Below, piece after piece: positions 53,259 to 63,411 of a DNA stretch of 64,000 nucleotides. Made by a program: the position numbers and the translations under genes. Source of the DNA: Dermacentor variabilis (Eukaryota > Arthropoda > Arachnida > Ixodida > Ixodidae). Every line of letters starts with the position of its first letter. Position 1 is the stretch's first letter. Location of the stretch: positions 229,968,024-230,032,023 of the forward strand of contig NC_134571.1 in NCBI RefSeq assembly GCF_050947875.1, read 5' to 3'. The notes under the pieces are model-generated. The model made no database searches, had not been told where the DNA came from, and saw nothing but the letters and a program-made list of their open reading frames with translations.

Positions 53259-53677
53259 TGACACGCGTACTTATCTTTATCGGGCGACCACGTTTCGCCA
53301 CCTAACAAATGTTATCGCACTGCGCGGGACACGCCTGCATGCATCCGAAGTTTCTGGAAAGTTATCGATGCTTCTATCCCGTTGCCTGTTGTCGCCGAAC
53401 CTTGTGCTATCAGATTTCATCGCGTGATGCGAATGGTGTAGAACTTTGTGGAAGGCACGCGGGTCCCAACGATTAGTCTGGAACATTCGACGACTGTTGT
53501 ATGAAAGCCGACGCGCTTGACCCGCTGACCAGATTTTCGACGATCGCTGACTGTGTTCGCCGCTATCGTTGTGCTATAAGTGTAGCCTCTTTTGTGGGCA
53601 CAGGTTCGCCCAATAAAATTTAGTTTTGTCGTTCACAGTGGTGCTACTGTGTTCTTCAACGTCACCACTACATGACA
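53259..53677 (+). repeat. 5' LTR of Gypsy copy C
   Basis: The TATA position reads TATGAAAG (53510-53517) instead of TATAAAAG. AATAAAATTTAG near 53612 is the likely polyadenylation signal. Confidence 0.95.
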
Positions 53678-55043
53678 TTTGGTGCAGGTGCTTGTGCGTT
53701 CATGTACCAAACGCCCCCGCAAAGCCGCGATCCAAGCCTGAAGCCCGAGGACAAAACCAACGTCGCCCAAGACCAGCGTGCTAGCCGCAGACTGCAAGGA
53801 CTGCCCCCAGAGCACGGACTTCTAGCTGAGTCGACAAAAAAGATTGTGGTCAAAACAACCGCAATGGCTGCCCCAGCGTCCCCCGTTATCTACAACAACC
53901 TCGGGACCCACCGACCTTCCATGGAGCAGCGACTGAAGACCCAGAATCCCGGCTGGAGACCTACGAGCGAATCGAGAGTTTTAACAACTGGGACTCCGAC
54001 GACAAGCTGCGGCATGTATAGTTTGCCTTAAAAGATGCCACCAGAACGTGGTTTGAGAACCGGGAGTCGACCTTAACGACATGGGACCTCTTCCGTAGCG
54101 GCTTCCTGCGCACCTTTACGAGCGTCGTGCGCAAGGAAAGGGCCGAAGCCATGCTGGACGCCCGAGTGCAGCTACCGAACGAGAACGTTGCCTTCTTCAC
54201 GGAAGAAATGAACCGTCTCTTCCGCCACGCCGACCCGGATATGCCCGAAGAGAAGAAAGTCCGCCTTCTCATGCGTGGTGTGAAGGAAGAACTTTTCGGC
54301 GCAATGGTACGAAGCCCACCGAAGACCGTAGAAGAGTTCCTTCGCGAGGCAATCAGCATCGAGAAGACACTCGAAATGCGGAACCGGCAATTCAACCGCC
54401 GTACAAGCTCTACCCACTACGCAGGAATTCAATCACTGCCCACGGACGATCTGCGCGAGACCATCAGGGCCATTGTGCGCGAAGAACTGCGCAAGGTCTT
54501 GCCTTCGTCGCAGCCTCAAGTGGCCTCGATCGCCGACATCGTGAAAGAAGAGGTGCACCGATCCCTTGGAGTTCCTGAGGTGGAACCAGAATCACCGCAG
54601 CCGGAAGCAATGACCTACGCCGCCGCCGTCGCCCGCTGTCAAGCCCCCCTGCGCGACCGCGCCAGGGTCCTGCAACGCCGCAATTCCGTCGTCCGCCGCC
54701 GCCGCCAGCGCGCCAATACGTCGCCCAGCGCACCTACGCGAGGAAGACGGACATTTGGCAAGCCCCCGACCACCGCCCACTCTGCTATCACTGCGGAGAA
54801 GCTGGCCATGTGTACCGCCGATGCCCATACCGCGACCTGGGACTGAGAGGGTTCGCCGTCAACACGCCGCGTCCACAGCTTGGGGAGCGCCCACGTGAAA
54901 TCGCCGATTACCTAGCCACCACTCAGTGGAACTCTCGACGACCGTCCCGTTCACCGTCACCAGGCCGCTACCTGTCACCGCAGCGCCGACCGTACACTGG
55001 TCCAGCTCGGGGCCGCTCTGCGAGCCCATATCCGGAAAACTAA
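53672..55043 (+). pseudogene. Gag of Gypsy copy C
   Basis: The frame from 53672 runs through MAAPASPVIYNN. After a shift near 53890 the capsid reads RDPPTFHGAATEDPESWLET and YERIESFNNWDSDDKLRHV, followed by TAG for an expected Tyr (about 54018), then FALKDATRTWFENRESTLTT. From 54127 it is open through MLDARVQLPNENVAFFTEEM and VRLLMRGVKEELFGAMV. A late shift near 54700 leads to a CCHC knuckle (CYHCGEAGHVYRRC) and an Arg/Ser tail ending ASPYPEN at 55043. Confidence 0.85.
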
Positions 55044-56818
55044 AAGCAGCAACCGATGGAGGTGCGGTTGCTGTTCGTCGAACTGACGAAGATCCTCCGC
55101 CGCCAACGAAGTCGATGAAGAAACCATCTCGACGACCTAATGACGACACGCCGCCGTCCCGACGAAGTCAGCAAGCCAAGACTACACCGACGAAAGACGA
55201 CTTGACGACGCGACGTTCCAATTTCAGTTCAACACGACGCAGCCGTGATCCGACGCCAAGACCTAACTGCAACGCCAGACAAAGAACCACCGACCTCGAC
55301 GTGCTTCTCGACGGCCACGCAGTAACCGCCTTAGTGGACACCGGTGCTGATTACTCCGTCATGAGTGGACACATCGCCGCCCAGTTGAAGAAGGTTAAGA
55401 CTGCATGGCAAGGCCCTCAAATTCGCACCGCTGGAGGACACCTGATTACGCCGACTGGAATCTGCACGGCAAGAATAACCATTCATGACCGGACTTACCC
55501 TGCCACCTTCGTTATCCTCCAACAGTGTTCACGAGACGTCATTCTCGGTATGGACTTCCTGAACCAACACGGCGCAATCATCGATCTGAAGTCGAAGTCA
55601 ATAACGCTGTCGGAAGATAAAGCGATACCGCTGGAGAGCCTTCGTAGTCACCACGCCTTGAGTGTGCTCGAAGATCAAGTAAGCATCCCGCCTCGCTCCA
55701 GCATTGTTATTTCGGTCGGTACCAAAATACCCGCTGACGTAGAAGGCGTCATCGAAGGCGACCAACGTCTACTGCTCGACCGTGAAATATGCGTCGCAAG
55801 AGGGATCGCTCGACTGCATGGAGGAAACACGAAAGTGTTACTGACAAACTTCAGCCAGGAGTTCAAGCACATGAACAAGGGCACGACGATCGCATGCATC
55901 GAGGAAATTCTGGAAACGAGCAATGCGTTTGTCCTCTCGGATTCTGTCGCATCCACCCCGACGACCGTAGTTCCCGAGCCAGACTTCGACATAAATCCAA
56001 GTCTCCCCGTGATTAAGCGGCAACAGCTCAGAAGTCTGCTTCGACGATACAAAGACTGCTTTTCGACGTCATCGAAGATTCGACAAACACCAGTCGCAAA
56101 GCATCGCATAATAATCGAAGTATGCGCTCGACCACTCTGCCAGAGCCCTTACCGAGTTTCGATGCGAGAACGCGAAGCTATAAGACAACAAGTCGACGAA
56201 ATGCTACGCGACGACATCATCCAGCCGTCGAAAAGCCCGTGGGCGTCTCCAGTTGTTTTAGTGAAGAAAAAGGACGGAAACCTACGTTTCTGTGTCGATT
56301 ATCGTCGACTGAACAAAATCACGAAGAAAGACTTATACCCCCTCCCACGGATAGACGACGCATTAAATCGGCTCTGCAATGCTAAATACTTCTCATCGAT
56401 GGACCTCGAATCTGGCTACTGGCAAATAGAAGTCGACGAAAGGGATCGCGAAAAGACCGCCTTCATCACACCAGACGGCCTCTTTGAGTTCAAGGTTATG
56501 CCATTTGGACTGTGCTCGGCGCCTGCAACGTTCCAGCGCGTGATGGACACGGTTTTAGCAGGATTGAAGTGGCAGACCTGTCTCGTTTACTTGGATGACG
56601 TCGTTGTATTCGTCGGAAATTTCGACGATCACCTTAGGCGGCTTGCCACAGTACTAGAGGCCATCAAGTCATCAGGGCTCACTCTGAAGCCAGAAAAGTG
56701 CCGCTTCGCTTACGATGAGCTTCTGTTCCTAGGCCACGTCATCAGCAAGTCTGGAGTCCGCCCTGACAGCTGCCATCACAAAGTTCCCGCAGCCCACCGA
56801 CAAGAAGGCAGTGCGTAG
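54926..56818 (+). CDS. Gypsy copy C pol, N-terminal part: protease and RT
   Basis: Open frame of 630 codons, overlapping the end of gag. Protease: VTALVDTGADYSVMSGHIAA and CSRDVILGMDFLNQHGAIID. RT: SPWASPVVLVKKKDGNLRFC, VDYRRLNKITKKDLYPLPRI, MDLESGYWQIEV, TAFITPDGLFEFKVMPFGLC and LVYLDDVVVF (intact YLDD), then KPEKCRFAYDELLFLGHVIS. A small deletion after GVRPD (about 56765) shifts the frame, so it ends QEGSA at 56818 instead of running on into FLGMCAYYRRF. Protease and RT catalytic residues are intact. Confidence 0.9.
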   Translation: MELSTTVPFTVTRPLPVTAAPTVHWSSSGPLCEPISGKLKAATDGGAVAVRRTDEDPPPPTKSMKKPSRRPNDDTPPSRRSQQAKTTPTKDDLTTRRSNFSSTRRSRDPTPRPNCNARQRTTDLDVLLDGHAVTALVDTGADYSVMSGHIAAQLKKVKTAWQGPQIRTAGGHLITPTGICTARITIHDRTYPATFVILQQCSRDVILGMDFLNQHGAIIDLKSKSITLSEDKAIPLESLRSHHALSVLEDQVSIPPRSSIVISVGTKIPADVEGVIEGDQRLLLDREICVARGIARLHGGNTKVLLTNFSQEFKHMNKGTTIACIEEILETSNAFVLSDSVASTPTTVVPEPDFDINPSLPVIKRQQLRSLLRRYKDCFSTSSKIRQTPVAKHRIIIEVCARPLCQSPYRVSMREREAIRQQVDEMLRDDIIQPSKSPWASPVVLVKKKDGNLRFCVDYRRLNKITKKDLYPLPRIDDALNRLCNAKYFSSMDLESGYWQIEVDERDREKTAFITPDGLFEFKVMPFGLCSAPATFQRVMDTVLAGLKWQTCLVYLDDVVVFVGNFDDHLRRLATVLEAIKSSGLTLKPEKCRFAYDELLFLGHVISKSGVRPDSCHHKVPAAHRQEGSA

Positions 56819-58688
56819 ATTTCTTGGCATGTGTGCCTACTACAGGCGATTTGTCAAGGACTTTTCGCGCATCGCTGAGCCGCTGACACAGCTAACTAAA
56901 TGTGACGTCGAGTTCAAGTGGGAAACGCCGCAGGCCAATGCATTTCAAGAACTAAAACGTCGTATGCAGTCGTCGCCCGTACTTGCGCACTTCGACGAGC
57001 ACGCCGACACCAAAATCCACACTGACGCCAGTAGCCTAGGCCTCGGTGCCGTCCTAGTCCAGAGAAAAGATGGACATGAACACGTGATAGCTTACGCTAG
57101 CCGGTCGTTGTCAAAAGCGGAAGGCAATTATTCTACAACCGAAAAGGAATGCCTCGCCATCGTTTGGGCTACAGTGAAATTTCGCCCTTACCTATATGGC
57201 AGGCCATTCAAAGTGGTCAGCGACCATCATGCGTTGTGTTGGCTAGCTAACTTAAAGGACCCTTCAGGACGGCTGGCACGGTGGAGCCTCAGACTACAAG
57301 AATACGACATCACCGTAACATACAAGTCTGGACAAAAACACTCAGATGCTGATTGCCTATCGCGCGCCCCCATTGACCCGCCGCCACAAGGTGACGAGGA
57401 TGACGACGCCTCCCTTGGAATAATAAGCGCGGAAGACTTCGCCGAACAGCAACGAGGAGACCCGGAGCTAAAAGCTCTGGTCGAGTATTTGGAAGGGCAC
57501 ACCGACGTTGTCCCCAGGGCATTTAAGCGTGGATTGTCTTCGTTCACGCTACAAAACAACCTGCTCGTGAAGAAGAACTTCTCACCAGTCCGCGCCGGCT
57601 ACCTTCTTGTTGTACCGTCAGCGCTGCGTCCAGAAATACTGCACGCCCTACACGACGATCCAACCGCTGGGCACCTCGGATTCTCCCGGACGCTGTCGAG
57701 AATACAGGAACGGTATTACTGGCCGCGTCTGACCGCCGACGTCGCCCATTACGTCAAGACATGCCGAGAGTGTCAGCGTCACAAGACACCACCGACAAGG
57801 CCAGCAGGATTACTACAGCCGATCGAACCTCCTCGCCGACCATTCCAGCAGATTGGGATGGATTTGTTGGGGCCGTTTCCGATGTCAACATCCGGGAATA
57901 AGTGGATCGTCGTGGCGACGGGCTATCTCACCCGCTTTGCTGAAACTGAAGCTCTACCAAAAGGCAGCGCAGCCGAAGGGGCGAAATTTTTCGTCGAGAA
58001 CATCCTGCTGCGACATGGTGCCCCAGAAGTGCTCATCACCGACAGAGGAACGGCTTTTACAGCAGAGCTCGTCCAAGCGATTCTGCAGTACAGCCAGACA
58101 AGCCACAGGAGGACAACTGCCTACCATCCGCAGACGAATGGTCTCACGGAGCGCCTGAACAAGACCCTCGCCGACATGCTAGCAATGTACGTCGACGTCG
58201 AACACAAGACGTGGGACGCGGTCCTGCCGTACGTAACCTTTGCGTACAACACGGCGGTGCAAGAAACAACACAGATCACGCCATTTAAGCTGGTTTACGG
58301 CAGGAACCCGACGACGACGCTCGACGCCATGCTGCCCCACGTCACTGACGAAGAGAACGTTGACGTCGCTAGCTATCTCCAGCGCGCCGAAGAAGCCCGA
58401 CAGCTCGCCCGCCTACGGATCAAGAACCAACAGAGGACCGACAGCCGACACTACAACCTCCAACGACGCTTCGTCGAGTACCAACCCGGCGACCGTGTTT
58501 GGGTTTGGACCCCGGTACGCCGACGAGGACTGAGTGAGAAACTATTGCGCCGCTATTTCGGACCCTACAAGGTCATTCGACGTATTGGCGCACTGGACTA
58601 TGAGGTCGTGCTAGACGGAATTTCGCATTCACAGCGGCGCCGCGCACGATCTGAAGTGGTCCACGTGGTGCGTCTGAAACCCTTTTAG
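56811..58688 (+). CDS. Gypsy copy C pol, C-terminal part: RNase H and integrase
   Basis: Open frame of 625 codons to the natural stop TAG. MRRFLGMCAYYRRFVKDFSR is the RT end. RNase H has [29 protein letters not shown] and HSDADCLSRA. Integrase has the zinc region LHALHDDPTAGHLGFSRTL ... CRECQRHK (HHCC), core motifs GMDLLGPFPMST, LITDRGTAFTA and GLTERLNKTLADM (D, D, E), and a C-terminal domain with GDRVWVWTPVRRRGLSEKLL and IRRIGALDYEVVLDG. Intact in itself; separated from RT only by the small deletion upstream. Best-preserved coding region in the window. Confidence 0.92.
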   Translation: MRRFLGMCAYYRRFVKDFSRIAEPLTQLTKCDVEFKWETPQANAFQELKRRMQSSPVLAHFDEHADTKIHTDASSLGLGAVLVQRKDGHEHVIAYASRSLSKAEGNYSTTEKECLAIVWATVKFRPYLYGRPFKVVSDHHALCWLANLKDPSGRLARWSLRLQEYDITVTYKSGQKHSDADCLSRAPIDPPPQGDEDDDASLGIISAEDFAEQQRGDPELKALVEYLEGHTDVVPRAFKRGLSSFTLQNNLLVKKNFSPVRAGYLLVVPSALRPEILHALHDDPTAGHLGFSRTLSRIQERYYWPRLTADVAHYVKTCRECQRHKTPPTRPAGLLQPIEPPRRPFQQIGMDLLGPFPMSTSGNKWIVVATGYLTRFAETEALPKGSAAEGAKFFVENILLRHGAPEVLITDRGTAFTAELVQAILQYSQTSHRRTTAYHPQTNGLTERLNKTLADMLAMYVDVEHKTWDAVLPYVTFAYNTAVQETTQITPFKLVYGRNPTTTLDAMLPHVTDEENVDVASYLQRAEEARQLARLRIKNQQRTDSRHYNLQRRFVEYQPGDRVWVWTPVRRRGLSEKLLRRYFGPYKVIRRIGALDYEVVLDGISHSQRRRARSEVVHVVRLKPF

Positions 58689-58798
58689 GCACGCTGACGA
58701 ACTTGCTTATTTTGTTTTGTTGTTTTCTTCGCTACGGGTGTTTTCTTTACTTTCGTTTGTATGCAGCATCGGGTCGATGCTTTTTAAGAGGGGGGTAC

Positions 58799-59217
58799 TG
58801 ACACGCGTACTTATCTTTATCGGGCGACCACGTTTCGCCACCTAACAAATGTTATCGCACAGCGCGGGACGCGCCTGCATGCATCCGAAGTTTCTGGAAA
58901 GTTATCGATGCTTCTATCCCGTTGTCTGTTGTCGCCGAACCTTGTGCTATCAGATTTCATCGCGTGACACGAATGGTGTAGAACTTTGTGGAAGGCACAC
59001 GGGTCCCAACGATTAGTCTGGAACATTCGACGACTGTTGTATAAAAGCCGACGCGCTTGACCCGCTGACCAGATTTTCGACGATCGCCGACTGTGTTCGC
59101 CGCTATCGTTGTGCTATAAGTGTAGCCTGTTTTGTGGGCACAGGTTCGCCCAATAAAATTTAGTTTTGTCGTTCACAGTGGTGCTACTGTGTTCTTCAAC
59201 GTCACCACTACGTGACA
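58799..59217 (+). repeat. 3' LTR of Gypsy copy C
   Basis: Same length as the 5' LTR; keeps the TATAAAAG box (59040-59047). Confidence 0.95.
59040..59047 (+). promoter_or_regulatory. TATA box in the 3' LTR
   Basis: TATAAAAG, also present in the copy A LTR (9683-9690) but mutated in the 5' LTR of copy C. Confidence 0.6.
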
Positions 59218-60207
59218 ATATGGACGTCGGTGAATAGGGTTCGCATCGCCAGTATTTATGCAATGGGTCACGATGGACGTTTGACCTAAGGGTCGCTTGT
59301 CAAAGTAAAAAATGACGTGATAGCCTTCAAGAACGCGGCAAAGAGCTTCAGCTTGAGCATGTGTAAGGTCAGAGGAAACCATCTTCTCAATGTCGATGTC
59401 AGTACCGTGCGATGACGTCACGGTATGGGCTGAGTTGTAACGATCTTCCACTGTGAATGGCTCGACCTCATCATCCTACAAAGCGCTAATTATAGCCAAG
59501 GAGATCCCCTGAGGCAGAACTTGCGCGGTTAGCGCGAAATTGACAAGGGGAAGGCAGGTGCGGTTACCAGTAATTTTCAGCACTGTAACACCATGTGTAA
59601 GCACAACGGCCGGAATTGGTGCGGCCACGTAATTGCCGTCAGGTACAGCTGGTGAGGACAAGAAGTCGACGTGTGTCAAAGAGTGAGGCGGTAGGTGAGT
59701 AAAATCCATGGAGCTCAAATTGCTTGGAGGCAGGTCCACAGGGTCGGCAAGAAGAGGCAAGTCAAGGCGAAGTGAGCAGGCCGAGCAGTAAATGAGGGCA
59801 GAATGGTTGGCAAGAAAATCCAGACCGAGAATGATTTCGTGAGGGCAATGCTCGATGACGGTGAAGAGAACAACGGTGCGTCTCTCAGCAATGGTGAGTC
59901 GGGCAGAACACATGCCAACAATAGCGACAGTCCCTCCGTCGGCGACTTGTACAACACGGTTCGGGGCAGGCGTCAGAACTTTCTTGAGCCGACGGCGAAG
60001 AGCAGCACTCATAATTGACACATGCGCCCCGGTGTCAATCAACGCGCACACAGGAACATTGTCGATGAGAACGTCCAAAAGATTCTTGTTTGTGGGTAAG
60101 GTGAAGCGAGGATTTCGTGCCAATGTCGTCAATGCAGCTTCACCTCCAGAAGCTGCACTTCTAGTTTTCCGGTCGGGGGTGTGGCGAATAGGTTGGAGAA
60201 GGAGCAC
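59218..60207 (-). pseudogene. Protease region of Gypsy copy E
   Basis: CALIDTGAHVSIMSAALRRR (aspartic protease DTGA), IILGLDFLANHSALIYC (second half of the fold) and GISLAIISAL, then a stop at 59476. The following frame has LTHAQAEALCRVLEGYHVIF, the usual linker to RT, and ends IHRRPY at the copy C insertion. Apart from that stop the protease frame is open. Confidence 0.82.
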
Positions 60208-61088
60208 GGCGGGACGGGGGCAAGCGAGATTGGCGGCGGGAGGGAGAAGGTGAGCGGGAGTAGTGGGGTCGTGTCAAAGATGTCGCAGGGTCAGATGATG
60301 GGGCGGGCATAGCAGGAGCGAAGGAAAAGGATGCGCTAGAGGGGCGAGGGCGGTAATCAGGAGAATAGCGTGTCGAAGAAGTCCAGAGGCTGCGGCAGTG
60401 GCGAACGACATGTCCAATGCGTCGGCAGTTAAAACATATCGGCTTGTGCTCCACAGTTCGCCATTCGGAGGGGTTGCGCTGTCCATAAAAGGAGTAAGAA
60501 GAGCGGGGTGGGGACGGGCGTGGAGAAAGAGGTTCTGAGCGTATGGAACGAATAGATTGCAGGCCAATGTTGGACAACTCTTGACGGACGACGGCCTGGA
60601 TCAAAAAGATTGTCACCGGAGAATGTCTTGGCCCATTGTGCTTTGGCACAATGGGCCAAGACGTCGAGAATGTACGACACGTAGGACTCGGTCGACGTCT
60701 GTACACGTGTGGCAAGGGCTTTCTTGGCATTGACTTGTCGACCAAACGGATTGCCAAAAAGGTCGCGGAGCTTATCTTTGAAGAGATCCCAGCTCGAGAT
60801 CTCCTCTTCTTGAGTCTGGAACTACACCAGTAGAGCTCCGTCGAGGTAGAAAAGAACGTTGGCAAGCATAATCATCGGATCCCACCTGTGACTGGTGCTG
60901 ACACGTTCGTATAAGTGGAGCCAGTTGTCAACATCAGGACTGCCGACTCCGTTGAAAACACCAGGATCCTGAGGTGGGGAAACGGCGACGTAGGTCGGGG
61001 CTGCAGGCGGAGACGCTTGCGTAGATGAAGTGCCGCCAGCAGGAGCCGAAGTTGCATTGTCGCTGTTGCGACCACTGCGAAGCTCCAT
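60161..61088 (-). pseudogene. Gag of Gypsy copy E
   Basis: Starts MELRSGRNSDNATSAPAGGT. It has NWLHLYERVSTSHRWDPMIM and LANVLFYLDGALLVWFQTQE (typical Gypsy gag capsid start), then YVSYILDVLAHC interrupted by a perfect hairpin (60625-60662) and a frameshift. It continues SIRSEPLSPRPSPPRSSY and a CCHC knuckle, CFNCRRIGHVVRHC, with a Ser/Pro/Arg-rich tail ending PHPRPEN. A segment of the capsid is missing at the hairpin. Confidence 0.82.
60625..60662. repeat. Perfect 17-bp-arm hairpin in gag
   Basis: GTCTTGGCCCATTGTGC (60625-60641), loop TTTG, then GCACAATGGGCCAAGAC (60646-60662). Confidence 0.95.
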
Positions 61089-61124
61089 GACGGGTACGGG
61101 GAACGTCCACCTCCACCAAATTAA

Positions 61125-61340
61125 TGTTACATGTAGCTGAAGCTGAATGCTATTTACAATTTATTTACAAGGAAGCTAACGGAGGCCAAAATGGCGACGC
61201 TAATCAAGCCGGCACACACGTCGCGTTCTTTCTCCTCAGTGCAGCCACACTGTGGCGGCTGTTCTTTAGCAATATTTACGTGTATAGCATGATTGAACTG
61301 CGTAGGTGGGCGCACTCAAGAAAACTGTAGTCGTGTGCCC
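61125..61340 (-). repeat. Probable 5' LTR of Gypsy copy E
   Basis: On the minus strand it ends ...AGCTACATGTAACA, followed by TTTGGTGGAGGTGG, which resembles the post-LTR sequence TTTGGTGCAGGTGC of copy C. It contains GTAAATAAATTG. The outer end is uncertain and no partner exists. Confidence 0.45.
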
Positions 61341-61799
61341 ATCAAAAAAGCAAAGCGTGTGGCAAACTTCCGCTAATCTTCATCTGAACGCCAACCCGGG
61401 GCAGTTAGTTTTTGCGAGTCTCCAAAAAAAAGAAGAAAAAGAAAAAAAAGGAAACGCATGCACGGCGGCATCTTACCCATGTGCACCCCTGTGAGCAGTA
61501 AAGGAGCAAGAAACAGGCAGTCGCCCTTTGAGCAATTAGTAACAAGATAGCCATCAGTTTTGCAAGCACAAGAAGCCGAAACTGCCCGCCGAACAAAACC
61601 CAAACCGCCGCCCGCCTGCGCGCGCCAATGCGTGAGCGGTAGTATATAGACGTGCCATAGCAAACTAGCTCTAAAACAAACCGTGAAACGAAAACTCAGA
61701 AAGGGAGGCGCGAGAAAAATATTCCCCGTATTCCCACATAGTGGCAGCACATGCCAGAAAAGAAAAAAATCAGGAAATTGGCGCACATTTTAAACTTAC
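61341..61799. other. Unassigned sequence
   Basis: Contains an A/G-rich run (61427-61450). No coding or repeat feature recognised; perhaps the body of the TTAA element ending at 61884. Confidence 0.4.
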
Positions 61800-61884
61800 A
61801 AATTGTGCCGTAAATATATGGCATCAACCATTTTGCACATGTTCGCGGCGCCGTATATTTACGACATTGACCCTCAAAGGGTTA
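61800..61884. mobile_element. Terminus of a TTAA element
   Basis: Inverted reading starts TTAACCCTTTGAGGGTCAAT followed by GTCGTAAATATACGGCGCCG; further in lies CCATATATTTACGGC, a partial internal repeat. The other end was not located, so only the end is annotated. Confidence 0.5.
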
Positions 61885-62221
61885 AGGTCAACTTGGGAGC
61901 TGAAGTGTCTGCGGTTCCAAGCAACTTTCGTATGCTGCCAGCACAACTTGACAAGGTGGACACTCCACTCACAGGCCCTGGGGGCCAGACACACTATGCA
62001 TGCTCGGCTCATATTCGCCGCAACTTCGATGGCATGGAAAAATCGGCACTCAGCGTCTTTATTGTCATCGTGCCTTTCCTATATTTGCCAGCACTGCAAG
62101 CTCTTGAAGTTATCAAATTTCTGCCTGAACTTGCTCCCGCAGCAACCCTGCACGCTGAGTTCTTCCATGAACTCTGCATACTCAAGAACAAGTACACCAT
62201 CCAAGAGCTGATGCTGTACCC
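61885..62221 (+). CDS. Unidentified protein-like open frame, cut by a LINE
   Basis: The frame containing LGAEVSAVPSNFRMLPAQLD, TPLTGPGGQTHYACSAHIRR, GMEKSALSVFIVIVPFLYLP and HAEFFHELCILKNKYTIQEL is open, balanced in composition, and has one hydrophobic segment (FIVIVPFLYLPALQAL). It begins at the TTAA end and is cut at 62221 by the LINE 3' tail. I do not recognise the family. It may be an exon or a processed pseudogene of a host gene, or an unfamiliar TE protein. No convincing splice sites or Met start are seen. Confidence 0.35.
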
Positions 62222-63405
62222 TTATTGTTTTTTTATTGTTTCACGGATTCTCTCCGTGTACGGGGCAGAGGTAAAGGCAAAAAGCCTGACAGAGCCTCTG
62301 CGCCCCTACAGTTAAAGGCAGCATGACATATCATTCACATACATATTTGCCAAACATATCTTTAACACACAGCACACAGCAACGAAAAATTCAGTTAGAA
62401 CGCATGATTCCAAAGCATTACTTTTGCTTCAACGTGATAGATTTTGAAAAAGCAGAAGACATGTAAGCAATAAGTATTATATAACAATAAAATTGGCTTA
62501 CATTAGAAGTCAGCAAAGAAAAGAAAACAGTAGAATCACTGGCCCGAAAATAAATAGCATATACAGTAAATAGATCAGTACATAGAAACATTTCAGAAAA
62601 GAATGAAGGTTTAGACTGATGTTCAATGTAAATGCTGAAACAATGGCAAATATGATTTACAAGCGCTGAGAAAAATCTGTAACATAAATGAGGTTGCATG
62701 TGTTATCAGGGATGAGCACAAGTTACTCAACATGAAAATTCAATGTCACTGCCCACTAATAGGTTTTTACAGTCATTTTTGAAGTTGTGGAAGGATTGTG
62801 TGTATCGTATGTTAAAGTGATCACTGTTTAATATATTAATCGTTTAATAATTCAATGTTTGCCTTCCGTAATTAGTTCTTGTGGCGGGCTTTAGATGGTG
62901 TGGTCTATGTATTGCGTGTGAGGTGCAACTGTCGGCAGGTATTGTGTGCAGCCTATTTTTATAAATCCACTGGAGTAGCTTGAAATAATAAACTTGATCT
63001 GCTTTAAGCATGCTATATTTAATGAAGAGCGGTTTTGTTCGGAGTCCTCGTTTGTCACCCACATAGTTTTCACACATTCTCAATATTTTCTTTTGTACAA
63101 TGCTTAGTTTTTTATAGTTTGAGGCTGTCATAGTTCCCCATACTAAAATGCCGTAACTGAGTTTTGAATAGAAAAGTGAGTAGTATAATGTTTGTTTCAA
63201 CCAGGTGGTTAGTATATTTTATATTTTATACATGCAGCCAGTAACTCCAGATAGCTCACTTTTTAATTTGTTAACGTAAGTATTCCATGTAAGATCCTGT
63301 GTAAACCATACGCCCAAAAACTTTTGCTCTGTAACTTGTTCCAGTAACGTGTCCTCAAAGTCCAGATGAACACAGTAGGGGTCTTTTATTTGCTGGCTTA
63401 AAAAT
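62222..63405 (-). mobile_element. LINE (CR1/Jockey-group) 3' part
   Basis: Minus strand: RT C-terminal region (63400-62844), then a 3' UTR that ends CAATAAAAAAACAATAAG at 62222, next to the unidentified frame. 5'-truncated or cut by the Tigger at 63412. Confidence 0.75.
62844..63400 (-). pseudogene. LINE RT thumb/C-terminal fragment
   Basis: EQKFLGVWFTQDLTWNTYVN (post-palm FLGV block), one stop near 63225, then LYYSLFYSKLSYGILVWGTM and KKLSIVQKKILRMCENYVGD, the usual Y-----LSYG---WG and VQKK--R motifs. It ends ATRTNYGRQTLNY before a stop; the last part of the ORF is in another frame or missing. The palm is absent. Confidence 0.75.
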
Positions 63406-63411
63406 TATATA

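Larger units (their letters stand above)
53259..59217 (+). mobile_element. Ty3/Gypsy LTR retrotransposon, copy C, both LTRs present
   Basis: LTRs of 419 bases each at 53259-53677 and 58799-59217 (about ten differences by eye), bounded TGACACG...GTGACA. The 4-bp duplication ATAT lies at 53255-53258 and 59218-59221. After the 5' LTR lies TTTGGTGCAGG (candidate primer site); before the 3' LTR lies AAGAGGGGGGTAC (polypurine tract). It encodes gag and pol on the + strand with few lesions. The youngest large insertion of its neighbourhood. Confidence 0.95.
52565..61340 (-). mobile_element. Ty3/Gypsy LTR element, copy E, split by copy C
   Basis: Minus strand: probable 5' LTR (61340-61125), gag (61088-60161), protease (60207-59218), then the 6-kb insertion of copy C, then RT (53258-52565). 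The protein reads straight through the insertion point (IHRRPY / RVSASEQAVIQQEVKKML). The element ends abruptly at 52565, where the CR1-like LINE begins; RNase H, integrase and the 3' LTR are lost. Confidence 0.88.

Noticed and set aside
59476..60253. + strand frames opposite the copy E protease
   Set aside because: Antisense shadows; the minus frame has the DTGA protease motif.
61803..62315. Taking the full 170-codon frame as one protein
   Set aside because: The first ~27 codons are the TTAA-element end and the last ~30 are the LINE tail; only 61885-62221 is kept.
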